This document shows positions 7,995 through 15,934 of a stretch of DNA of 64,000 nt, piece by piece. The DNA comes from an uncultured bacterium (lineage in GTDB: Bacteria > Desulfobacterota_D > UBA1144). The DNA is taken from positions 1-64,000 of the forward strand of contig CAJWZJ010000004.1 of assembly GCA_913050245.1 (NCBI GenBank), read 5' to 3'. The position numbers and the translations under genes are program-made. The notes below the pieces were generated by a model. It was not told where the DNA came from. It saw nothing but the letters and a program-made list of their open reading frames with translations, and searched no databases. Every line of letters begins with the position of its first letter. Within the stretch, counting starts at the first letter, position 1.

Positions 7995-9794
7995 CTACTC
8001 TTTTCCAGACAAGACTGCCATAAATGCTTCTTGAGGAATTTCCACATTACCTACATTTTTCATTCGCTTCTTTCCTTTCTTTTGCTTATCAAGAAGCTTG
8101 TTTTTTCTAGTTACATCTCCACCATAAAGTTTTGCTGTAACATCCTTTCTAAATGCTTTAACAGTCTCTCTTGAAATTATCTTGGCTCCTATTGCAGCTT
8201 GAATAGCAATTTCAAATTGTTGTCTGGGAATAAGCTCTTTTAGTTTCTCAACAAGTTCTTTACCTCTGTAATAAGAATTATCTTTATGAGTTATTAAAGA
8301 TAATGCATCAACTATTTCACCATTGATTAATATATCAAGTTTAACAAGATTGCTTACTTTTAATTCACTCTGCTCGTAATCCATTGAACAATAACCTTTA
8401 GTTATTGACTTAACTTTATTATAAAAATCATAGATCATTTCTGACATTGGAAGCTCATATTCTAAGACAGCCCTGTCTTCAGATATGAAATTTATATTTT
8501 TTTGAATACCTCTTCTTTTTTCGCAAATATCTAAAAGCCCTCCTAAATATTTCTTTGGAGTATAAAGGCTTATATTTACAAATGGCTCACTGATGGAATC
8601 AATTTGACTTCTATCAGGCAATAATTTTGGGTTATCAACTCTAACTATTTCAGAATTTGTTTTTTTTACTTCATAAACAACTGTCGGAGAGGTTATTATG
8701 AGAGATAAATTAAACTCTCTTTCAAGCCTCTCTTTTACTATTTCCATATGAAGCAAACCTAAAAATCCGCATCTAAAGCCAAAACCTAGAGCTGCAGAAT
8801 TTTCTGGTTCGTAATCAATAGAAGAATCATTTAGACTTATTTTTTCAAGTGATTCTTTTAAATTTTCGTAAAAATTAGAATCAACAGGATATAAACCACA
8901 AAATACCATTGGCTTAATATCTTTAAAACCTTTTAAAGGTTTTTTTGCAGCAGCACTGGAGATTGTTACCGTGTCTCCAACTTTGGCATCACTAATTTTT
9001 TTTATAGACGCTGTTAAGAAACCCACTTCTCCAGATGATAATGTAGTGACATTCTTTGCTTCTGGGCTAAAAACCCCTAAATTTCTTATCTCATAAGTTT
9101 TATCTGAAGACATCAATTTGATTGTATCGTTATCAACTATTTTGCCATCAAAGACTCTGAGAAGAAGTACGACACCTAGAAAAGAATCAAACCAACTATC
9201 AATTATTAGCGCTCTAGCTTCATTAATTTCTGGTTTTTGGGGTGAAGGAATTTTTTCTATAATTTGATCAAATATATCTTCAATTCCTTGGCCGGTTTTA
9301 GCACTAACATGTAATGCCTCGCTACAATCAATTCCAACCGCATTTTCAATTTCTTCACAAACTCTATCTGGATCAGCAGAAGGCAAATCTATTTTATTTA
9401 TTATGGGCAATATTTCTAATCCCATATCTGCTGCAAGAAAAGCATGCGCTAAAGTTTGTGCTTCTACTCCTTGGGCGGCATCAACTACTAATAACACTCC
9501 TTCACAAGCCATTAAACTTCTAGATACTTCGTATGAAAAATCTACATGTCCCGGAGTATCAATAAGATTAAATACATATTCTTCACCGGATTTTGAAGTG
9601 TAATTTATTCTCACAGATTGTGCTTTGATTGTAATTCCTCTTTCTCTTTCAATATCTAGATTATCAAGGAACTGATTTTGCATTTGTCTTTTCGATACTG
9701 TTTGAGTTATCTCAAGTATTCTATCTGCTAAAGTTGATTTTCCATGATCAATATGTGCAATAATGCAAAAGTTTCTAATATTATTTTGATTCAT
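7995..9794 (-). CDS. lepA: elongation factor 4 (LepA)
   Basis: Ribosome-associated translational GTPase (EF4) that acts on stalled or mis-translocated ribosomes and in 30S biogenesis. The 599 residues match the family. The P-loop is AHIDHGKST (about 13-21), switch II is DTPGHVDF, the base-recognition motif is NKIDLP, and the LepA-specific C-terminal domain ends MKNVGNVEIPQEAFMAVL. It heads a minus-strand run in which lepA is followed at 19 bp spacing by the DUF1015 gene (which lies upstream in transcription). The fit is full-length with no anomalies. Confidence 0.97.
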   Translation of the reverse strand: MNQNNIRNFCIIAHIDHGKSTLADRILEITQTVSKRQMQNQFLDNLDIERERGITIKAQSVRINYTSKSGEEYVFNLIDTPGHVDFSYEVSRSLMACEGVLLVVDAAQGVEAQTLAHAFLAADMGLEILPIINKIDLPSADPDRVCEEIENAVGIDCSEALHVSAKTGQGIEDIFDQIIEKIPSPQKPEINEARALIIDSWFDSFLGVVLLLRVFDGKIVDNDTIKLMSSDKTYEIRNLGVFSPEAKNVTTLSSGEVGFLTASIKKISDAKVGDTVTISSAAAKKPLKGFKDIKPMVFCGLYPVDSNFYENLKESLEKISLNDSSIDYEPENSAALGFGFRCGFLGLLHMEIVKERLEREFNLSLIITSPTVVYEVKKTNSEIVRVDNPKLLPDRSQIDSISEPFVNISLYTPKKYLGGLLDICEKRRGIQKNINFISEDRAVLEYELPMSEMIYDFYNKVKSITKGYCSMDYEQSELKVSNLVKLDILINGEIVDALSLITHKDNSYYRGKELVEKLKELIPRQQFEIAIQAAIGAKIISRETVKAFRKDVTAKLYGGDVTRKNKLLDKQKKGKKRMKNVGNVEIPQEAFMAVLSGKE

Positions 9795-9813
9795 AATTAT
9801 ATTAAATTATAAA

Positions 9814-11004
9814 TTAATATAATCTATTAAACAGAACTCCTGTAGCTACTTTTGGATAAAAGTATGTTGATTTTTGAGGCATTTTATCGTCATTTAATAC
9901 AACCTTCATTATATCGTTGGGAATAAACTTGGGCAATATGATTCCCAATGAATAATCATTTATAGATGATTTTGCATCCTCTAGGCTTTTAAAAAAATCC
10001 AATTTATCATAATTATTTTTAAATTTATCAATTATTAGATCTTGAACAGCATAAACACTCATTGAATAAAATCTCTTCTCATCATTATCTTTTATTTGGC
10101 AATGTAATTTAACTTTTTCAGATTCTGATATTATAAAGAATTCATTTGGCTTCAACTGATCTTCTATAATATCACCATTATATTCATTAACTATAAAGCT
10201 ACTTCTTATACTTTTAGTTATTTCTTCAACTCTACTAACATTTTGTAAAATCCTATGGGTAGGATTAATTAAAAGACCATCCTGGTTTGTTCCTGAAAGA
10301 TAGAACATTGCATACTCTGATTCTTTTGTCCTAACCTCATTCATATAATTTAAAGAAGTTTCATATCTATGATGTCCATCAGCAATTAGAATTTCTTTAT
10401 CTTTGAAATTTAATTCTATTAGATCAATAATTTCAGTATCTGAAATTTGCCATATTTTGTTCAATATTCCATCAGATGATTTTGCCTCAATTATAGGTTG
10501 GTTATTTTGTATAAAATCATTAATTATATTATCAATCTTTTTATCATTATTATCATATACGCCAAATATAGGACTTAAATTTGTTTTACACGCTCTCAAT
10601 AATTTTAGTCGATCTTCCTTAGGACCACTAAAGGTCTCTTCATGTGGCAAAATTATTTTTTCTTTGAATTCATGAAGCTTTACCAGCCCAATTAAACCTA
10701 GTCTATTATATTTCTTTCCTTTATATGTAAATTCTTGCAGATAAGGGTAAAGAGATTTTTTTTCATCTTGAGCTAAAATATTATTTTCTATCCAATTATT
10801 TAATGTATTCATTGATATATTATATTTTTCGTCACCTTTACCATCATTAAAATCAATATGTACAACATTATATTGACTTGAATTCATCAAATCTTTTTGT
10901 TGCTTAGAATTTATTACATCATATGGTGGCGCTATAACATTAGAAATTTTTTTAATTTCTTTTTGATTATATCTTAGACCCCTGAATGCCTTAATTATTG
11001 CCAT
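9814..11004 (-). CDS. DUF1015 family protein
   Basis: Conserved protein of unknown biochemical role, 396 residues as usual for DUF1015. The N terminus IIKAFRGLRYNQ and the following NVIAPPYDVI match the family opening. The internal IADGHHRYETSL and ATGVLFNRLY at the C terminus are further hallmarks. No transmembrane or signal sequence is present. Its start overlaps the TsaC-like gene by 14 bp, so the two are translationally coupled. The family is often found in anaerobe and deltaproteobacterial genomes; I cannot assign a reaction. Confidence 0.88.
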   Translation of the reverse strand: MAIIKAFRGLRYNQKEIKKISNVIAPPYDVINSKQQKDLMNSSQYNVVHIDFNDGKGDEKYNISMNTLNNWIENNILAQDEKKSLYPYLQEFTYKGKKYNRLGLIGLVKLHEFKEKIILPHEETFSGPKEDRLKLLRACKTNLSPIFGVYDNNDKKIDNIINDFIQNNQPIIEAKSSDGILNKIWQISDTEIIDLIELNFKDKEILIADGHHRYETSLNYMNEVRTKESEYAMFYLSGTNQDGLLINPTHRILQNVSRVEEITKSIRSSFIVNEYNGDIIEDQLKPNEFFIISESEKVKLHCQIKDNDEKRFYSMSVYAVQDLIIDKFKNNYDKLDFFKSLEDAKSSINDYSLGIILPKFIPNDIMKVVLNDDKMPQKSTYFYPKVATGVLFNRLY

Positions 11005-11617
11005 AATCTAGCTCCTTTGTAATTGTTTCAAATTGAATATCCCCATCTCTAATTAAATTCAGGCTATCTTTATTAACGTTTAGAATAGTTGAACCCCGAG
11101 AATATCCTATATCTCCATAATCTACTATAAAATCCAAAGATTTTTCAAACGTATTAATAATATCTGAAATATTGAACAAATTTTCATTTCCTGAAATATT
11201 TGCACTTGTTGAAACTATTGGAAAATCAATTTTATTATAAATTTCTTTTGTAAAGCTATCTGATGATATTCTACAACTAACTTTATCATCCAAACCAATA
11301 AAATTATTATAAAACATATTTTTATCCTTAGGGGTAAGTAAGATTGATAGTTTTCCAGGAAGAAATTTATTGATAATATTTTTTTCTAGTTCAGATATTG
11401 AAAAAAAATTATTTAACATTTTGCTATCTTTAAATAGGAGGGTGAAAAAATGATTTTTCTCCCTACCTTTTAATGAAATTATTTTTTCTATAGAAGTTTT
11501 ATTGTCATACCTACATCCAAGCCCATATAATGTATCAGTGGGGTAACAAAAAATTGATCCTTCTTTTATCAAGTCAGATATTTTATCAAAATCTATAGCA
11601 TTTTTTTTTATTATCAA
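10991..11617 (-). CDS. Sua5/YciO/YrdC/TsaC family, probable threonylcarbamoyl-AMP synthase
   Basis: Makes threonylcarbamoyl-AMP from threonine, bicarbonate and ATP, the first step of t6A37 tRNA modification, if it is a true TsaC. The 208 residues contain the YrdC fold signatures: YPTDTLYGLGC (about 26-36), KGREKNHFF (nucleotide-binding basic patch) and STSANISG. It is close to the single-domain TsaC/YwlC length without the Sua5 C-terminal domain. TsaE and TsaB of the same pathway are elsewhere in the window, which supports the role. It overlaps DUF1015 by 14 bp and lies 3 bp from purE. YciO paralogues share the fold, so the assignment is not absolute. Confidence 0.82.
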   Translation of the reverse strand: MIIKKNAIDFDKISDLIKEGSIFCYPTDTLYGLGCRYDNKTSIEKIISLKGREKNHFFTLLFKDSKMLNNFFSISELEKNIINKFLPGKLSILLTPKDKNMFYNNFIGLDDKVSCRISSDSFTKEIYNKIDFPIVSTSANISGNENLFNISDIINTFEKSLDFIVDYGDIGYSRGSTILNVNKDSLNLIRDGDIQFETITKELDYGNN

Positions 11618-11620
11618 AAC

Positions 11621-12109
11621 TTATTTGTTATGTTTTTCTGCTGCTTTCATAACTTTTTTCTTTAAGTTCTGTCTGAAGGTATTGAGGGATTCTCTGACTT
11701 CAGGATATTTTATTGATAGAATTGAAGCAGCATATATACCTGCATTTCTAGCACCACCTTTACCAATTGACATTGTTGCCACTGGAATACCAGGAGGCAT
11801 TTGAACAATTGATAATAATGAGTCTAGGCCGTTTAGACAAGATGAATCAATTGGAATTCCAACTACAGGAAGGGTTGTATATGATGCTACAACGCCAGGC
11901 AAATGTGCAGCCCAACCTGCTGCAGCAATAATAACTTCAACACCTCTTTCTTCAATTTGTCCCATATATTCAGCAAGCAACTCAGGAGTCCTGTGAGCAG
12001 ATGCTACTCTGAGGTCATATTCAACACCTAGCTCTTCTAGAACAGTACAGGCATCTGATGCTTTTTCTAAATCTGAATCGCTTCCGACAATAATTGCTAC
12101 TTTAGCCAC
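11621..12109 (-). CDS. purE: N5-carboxyaminoimidazole ribonucleotide mutase
   Basis: Converts N5-CAIR to CAIR in de novo purine synthesis. The 162 residues carry the PurE landmarks: GSDSD (9-13), catalytic His39 in SAHRTP and the phosphate/base loop AAGWAAHLPG (63-72). Class I PurE normally has AGGAAHLPG, so the second glycine is tryptophan here; likewise QMPPGIPV replaces the usual QMPRGIPV. Both are unusual but otherwise the sequence is clearly class I (mutase) rather than class II (carboxylase). The gene is first in the minus-strand purE-tsaC-DUF1015-lepA run and divergent from DUF3891 by 51 bp. No purK is in the window. Confidence 0.92.
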   Translation of the reverse strand: MAKVAIIVGSDSDLEKASDACTVLEELGVEYDLRVASAHRTPELLAEYMGQIEERGVEVIIAAAGWAAHLPGVVASYTTLPVVGIPIDSSCLNGLDSLLSIVQMPPGIPVATMSIGKGGARNAGIYAASILSIKYPEVRESLNTFRQNLKKKVMKAAEKHNK

Positions 12110-12160
12110 AGATTTAAGGTATCTTGTTTAGAGGTATTTTTCAATAGATTTTTTTAAATT

Positions 12161-12901
12161 ATGATTACGCGAGAATATGATGAATTTATTTGTTTAGTGA
12201 GCCAGCATGATCATGCAAAAATTTCACTCGACATATTTAATTTTTTTCGAGAAGAAATAAAGAAAAATACTAAAAATTTAGAGGCTTTACAGTACTCAAT
12301 CAGGAATCATGATTCAGGGTGGATTGAGTTTGATCTTCATCCAAAAATCTCAAATGATAACAAAGTTTTTACTTTTCAAGATATTGATGTTCAATTGCAA
12401 GATGATTTATGGTTAAAAAGTATCTCATCATCGATAAACCCTTATTCATCTTTTTTAATTTATAAGCATTTTAGATATCTGTGTGAAAATTCATCACGTG
12501 ATAAAAATGATAAAGAGAATTTTATTAAAAGCTGCGAAAGATTAATAGATGAACGAATAATAGATGATAAAAAAAATATAATTGATAGTGAGGAGTTTAA
12601 ATTTGAATTAAGTTCATTGCAGATTTGTGATTTAATATCTTTAATTATTTGTAGAGAGAAAGTTATGGGGGGGAATAGTCCATTCCTACATATCAACTCT
12701 GTGAATAGTTTAGATTGTAGTATTAAGAAAGTTGATAAATCAGTGTATAAATTGAATTCAAAAATTTTTGCAAAAAAAGAAAATTTTGTTGAAATTCCTT
12801 ATAAGCAAATTGAATCAGAGTTGATCATGACACCAAAGAAGTTCAAAAGAGCATTTATTGAATATCCAATGAAATATAGAAAATTATATTTAATTACTTA
12901 A
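12161..12901 (+). CDS. DUF3891 family protein
   Basis: Protein of 246 residues resembling DUF3891. The N terminus reads REYDEFICLVSQHDHAKIS (family pattern of a Q-x-D-H-A segment), and RNHDSGWIEFD carries the conserved His-Asp pair. The helical arrangement of conserved His and Asp residues resembles HD-domain proteins, so a metal-dependent hydrolase is conceivable but unproven. It is a single gene whose 3' end overlaps that of the convergent acyl-CoA synthetase by 8 bp. Confidence 0.72.
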   Translation: MITREYDEFICLVSQHDHAKISLDIFNFFREEIKKNTKNLEALQYSIRNHDSGWIEFDLHPKISNDNKVFTFQDIDVQLQDDLWLKSISSSINPYSSFLIYKHFRYLCENSSRDKNDKENFIKSCERLIDERIIDDKKNIIDSEEFKFELSSLQICDLISLIICREKVMGGNSPFLHINSVNSLDCSIKKVDKSVYKLNSKIFAKKENFVEIPYKQIESELIMTPKKFKRAFIEYPMKYRKLYLIT

Positions 12902-14429
12902 TTTTTTCATATTTATCTAAATTAATATTATTTAAAAACCCCCTTTTTATTTTTTGAGTTGATGTTTTTTCAAAACTAATATCTGTAAGATAAATTCCTG
13001 ATATCCTTTTAAATTTTTCAGTTCTATTATTAATTCCATCAACTATTTCAATTATTCGTTTATGAGATATTTTATTAAATTCATCACTAAGTTTAATTAA
13101 AGTTAATATTTTCTTTTGATCTACACTAAAAACAATTGATTCTTCAATTTCAACTTCAATATTTATCATCTCTTCAATTTCTTCTGGATAAATATTCTCT
13201 CCACTAGAGCTAATAATTACAAATTTTTCTCTTCCTGTTATATATAAATATCCTTCACTATCAAACCTGCCAATGTCACCAGTATTTAGATATTCATCTT
13301 GAAGCGTTTCAGATGTTGCATCCTCATTTTTATAATATCCTTCAAATATATTTGGACCTTTAACTTTTATTGTGCCATTTCCATATTGATCACTATCATC
13401 AATTTTTACATTACATCCATCAATAACTTTTCCAACTGAGCCCACTTTTTTCCTCTCCAGGGGATTTACTGAAACTAGGGGTGAGGCCTCTGAGAGCCCA
13501 TACCCTTGAATTATTTTCAATCCAATATTATCAAAAAAATTCTCAATTTCTGGACTTAATGCAGCACCCCCGCAAAAGAAAAATCTTAGTCTTTTAAGGC
13601 CCAGCTTCTTCTTAAATATAAAACCAAAAAGTTTTGGCAATTTTCTATGTAGAAGACTTAAAATACTGGAACTATTCAACTTTTTATTGATTCCTTGATA
13701 TATTTTTTCCAGCAACAGAGGTACAACAGGAAAAATATTTGGTTCAATTAAATTAAGTTCTTTGCTTATAGTCCTCAAATCTAAGCCTGAGCAAAAATGT
13801 ATTGAATTACCAAGATTAATATTAACCAAAACATTACAAGTAAGTTCATAAACATGGCTTAAGGGTAAGACTGAAAAACTTTTCAATTTTCCTTCTTTTT
13901 TTAGTAAGTTAGAAATTTGAGTTAAATTTGAGATCAGATTATTGTGTGAGAGCATAACTCCTTTTGGACTTCCTGTTGTCCCAGATGTATAAAGTATAAC
14001 TGCGATTTCTTCTTTTATTTTAGGAATAACAAATTCTTTTGAAGGCTGCTTGCAAATTTCAATAATATTCTCAAATGATAAAGTGTTATGTTTATTTCTT
14101 AAATCATCATTACTTATTAGTAATGATGATTCTGATAAATTTATAATATCCAATGTTGTTTTTTCATTTGCCCTATAATCAATTGGAACACAAATATGTC
14201 CGGATTTTAAAATACCAAAAAAAGCTATTATCCACCCAACGGAATTCTCGCCTTTAATTGCTATTTTAGATCCAATCTTTATATTCATAGATTTTAATTT
14301 TTGTGCAAAATTATCAGAATATTTATTTATTTGAGAATAGGTAAGCTCAACCAATTTACCTTTCCTAACTTCAGAGAATGCAATTCTTGAATCTTCAGGA
14401 TTTTTCAATATTTCCTGTAAGCGATACAT
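12894..14429 (-). CDS. AMP-dependent acyl-CoA synthetase/ligase
   Basis: ANL-family adenylating enzyme that activates a carboxylic acid as acyl-AMP and transfers it to CoA. Motifs in order: A3 P-loop LYTSGTTGSPKGVMLSH, A5 QGYGLSEASP, A7 LNTGDIGRFDSEGYLYITGR and a C-terminal lid with the catalytic-lysine region around TSTQKIKRG. About 511 residues from the chosen start. The ORF track begins 22 codons further upstream, but the normal N terminus starts at MYRLQEIL, and the extra leader (ATIVPNFKFF) is translated from the intergenic region holding the amt promoter. The motif set resembles fatty-acyl-CoA ligases; the substrate is unknown. Confidence 0.85.
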   Translation of the reverse strand: MYRLQEILKNPEDSRIAFSEVRKGKLVELTYSQINKYSDNFAQKLKSMNIKIGSKIAIKGENSVGWIIAFFGILKSGHICVPIDYRANEKTTLDIINLSESSLLISNDDLRNKHNTLSFENIIEICKQPSKEFVIPKIKEEIAVILYTSGTTGSPKGVMLSHNNLISNLTQISNLLKKEGKLKSFSVLPLSHVYELTCNVLVNINLGNSIHFCSGLDLRTISKELNLIEPNIFPVVPLLLEKIYQGINKKLNSSSILSLLHRKLPKLFGFIFKKKLGLKRLRFFFCGGAALSPEIENFFDNIGLKIIQGYGLSEASPLVSVNPLERKKVGSVGKVIDGCNVKIDDSDQYGNGTIKVKGPNIFEGYYKNEDATSETLQDEYLNTGDIGRFDSEGYLYITGREKFVIISSSGENIYPEEIEEMINIEVEIEESIVFSVDQKKILTLIKLSDEFNKISHKRIIEIVDGINNRTEKFKRISGIYLTDISFEKTSTQKIKRGFLNNINLDKYEKIK

Positions 14430-14477
14430 AGTGATATTTTGACATAAGAAATAAGAAAAAATAAAAAATTTAAAATT

Positions 14478-14493
14478 TGGCACGATGGTTGCC
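14478..14493 (+). promoter_or_regulatory. sigma-54-type -24/-12 promoter for the first amt gene
   Basis: The sequence TGGCACGATGGTTGCC matches the RpoN consensus TGGCAC-N5-TTGC with correct spacing. The TTGC (14489-14492) lies exactly 40 nt upstream of the ATG at 14529, placing the expected transcription start near 14503. A strong ribosome-binding site (aaaggaggg) follows. Nitrogen control through NtrC acting on RpoN is the known pattern for amt genes; no NtrC site was identified nearby. Confidence 0.8.
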
Positions 14494-14528
14494 ACAGTAA
14501 AGTAAAAAAAGAGTTAAAGGAGGGAAAT

Positions 14529-15818
14529 ATGGGTAAATTTAAATTTAAGAATTTTTTCGTATTTCTATCATTAGGTTTTCTAACGTTGTTCTTAACAGGC
14601 TCAGCGTCAGCTTCAAACAGTCCTGATGAAACAGCATTTATTTTTAATACTTTGTTATTTTTAATTTGTGGTTTCTTAGTAATGTGGATGGCTGCGGGCT
14701 TTGCTATGTTAGAGGCCGGAATGGTAAGATCAAAAAACGTATCAACAATATGCCTTAAAAACGTAGGTTTATATGCAATTTCTGGCATAATGTTTTATTT
14801 AGTTGGCTACAATCTAGCTTATGGAATTGCTGAAGGTGGTTACATGGGTTCGTTTACTATGTTTGCACCAGGTGAAGACATATCCACTGGTTATGCATCA
14901 CATTCAGACTGGTTCTTCCAAATGGTTTTCTGTGCAACAACAGTATCAATCGTTTCTGGAACTATTGCAGAAAGAATTAAAGTTTGGTCTTTTTTCGTTT
15001 TTGCAGCAATTTTAGCTGGAATTATTTATCCAATCGAAATGGGTTGGCAATGGGGTGGAGGCTGGTTATCAGCAATGGGATTTTCTGACTTTGCTGGATC
15101 AACTCTTGTTCATGCCGCAGGTGGAGCTGCCGCTCTTGCTGGAGCAATTATAATCGGTCCAAGACTTGGCCGCTTTAAAGATGGCAAAGCTATTCCAATA
15201 CCTGCATCTAGCATACCTCTTGCAACTTTAGGAACTTTTATTCTATGGCTTGGATGGTTTGGTTTTAATGGAGGATCTCAGCTCGCAATTGGTACTCTTG
15301 ATGATGCCGCCGCAGTCTCAGATATATTCGTTAATACGAATTTAGCAGCCTGTGCAGGATTAATTGTAGCAATGATAATTTCTCAAGTGATGTTTGGAAA
15401 AGTTGATGTGACTTTTGCACTCAATGGAGCTTTAGCAGGATTAGTTTCTATTACAGCAGAGCCTTTGGCGCCAACTGCAACTACGTCAATGATGATTGGT
15501 GGAATTGGTGGAATCATAGCCGTTTTTGGAACTAAATTTTTTGAAAGTATTCAAGTTGATGATGTCGTTGGAGCGTTACCGGTTCATTTACTAGCTGGTA
15601 TTTGGGGCACGGTAGCAGTTGCAATTTCTAATGATGCAACATCTTTCACAACTCAGTTGATTGGTTCTTTATCAGTTATCGGATTTGTGTTCGCACTATC
15701 GGCGATAGTCTTTGGTTTACTTAAAGCAACAATAGGTTTAAGACCATCAGCTGAAGAAGAAGAATTAGGATCAGACGCTGTAGAGGTTGGAATAGAGTCT
15801 TATCCATATTTTAAATAA
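14529..15818 (+). CDS. amt: ammonium transporter, Amt family (EAGMVRSKN type)
   Basis: Inner-membrane ammonium channel, 429 residues. An N-terminal signal peptide (about 1-28, ending TGSASA) precedes roughly eleven transmembrane helices. The pore twin-histidines are seen in STLVHAAGG and GALPVHLLAG, and the binding-site Asp precedes the first in SDFAGS. The first helix carries AMLEAGMVRSKNV rather than the FYGGLVR form, so this is a different Amt subfamily from the gene that follows. Its C-terminal tail is EEEELGSDAVEVGIESYPYF. Preceded by a sigma-54 promoter and a near-perfect Shine-Dalgarno, it is very probably induced under nitrogen limitation. No glnK/glnB accompanies it. Confidence 0.95.
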   Translation: MGKFKFKNFFVFLSLGFLTLFLTGSASASNSPDETAFIFNTLLFLICGFLVMWMAAGFAMLEAGMVRSKNVSTICLKNVGLYAISGIMFYLVGYNLAYGIAEGGYMGSFTMFAPGEDISTGYASHSDWFFQMVFCATTVSIVSGTIAERIKVWSFFVFAAILAGIIYPIEMGWQWGGGWLSAMGFSDFAGSTLVHAAGGAAALAGAIIIGPRLGRFKDGKAIPIPASSIPLATLGTFILWLGWFGFNGGSQLAIGTLDDAAAVSDIFVNTNLAACAGLIVAMIISQVMFGKVDVTFALNGALAGLVSITAEPLAPTATTSMMIGGIGGIIAVFGTKFFESIQVDDVVGALPVHLLAGIWGTVAVAISNDATSFTTQLIGSLSVIGFVFALSAIVFGLLKATIGLRPSAEEEELGSDAVEVGIESYPYFK

Positions 15819-15861
15819 ATTGATACCTCTCTAATAAATACCTAGCCTATATCTCCTTGGT

Positions 15862-15900
15862 AGGCAAATAAGCATGCCCCTTGTGGCATGCTTATTGCCT
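15862..15900 (+). terminator. hairpin between the two amt genes, likely terminator of the first
   Basis: Perfect 12-bp stem aataagcatgcc (15867-15878) and ggcatgcttatt (15885-15896) around a 6-nt loop. It is extended by aggc/gcct past a single bulged A (15866) to 16 bp, then a short T run (tttt at 15900-15903). This fits an intrinsic terminator with a weak U-tract. The right arm overlaps the -24/-12 element of the next gene, so the same DNA serves both purposes. Confidence 0.65.
15884..15899 (+). promoter_or_regulatory. sigma-54-type -24/-12 promoter for the second amt gene
   Basis: TGGCATGCTTATTGCC keeps the RpoN pattern TGGCAY-N5-TTGC with correct spacing. TTGC (15895-15898) is exactly 40 nt upstream of the ATG at 15935, the same offset as in the first amt gene. 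The expected start site is near 15909. It coincides with the right arm of the intergenic hairpin, so its resemblance to a promoter could in principle be partly fortuitous, but the identical offset argues against that. Confidence 0.65.
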
Positions 15901-15934
15901 TTTAAATAATTAGGCTATATCAAGGAGAAAATAT

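Noticed and set aside
14430-14495. Upstream start of the acyl-CoA synthetase
   Set aside because: The 22 codons come from the region containing the sigma-54 promoter of amt, and the family N terminus starts at ATG 14429.
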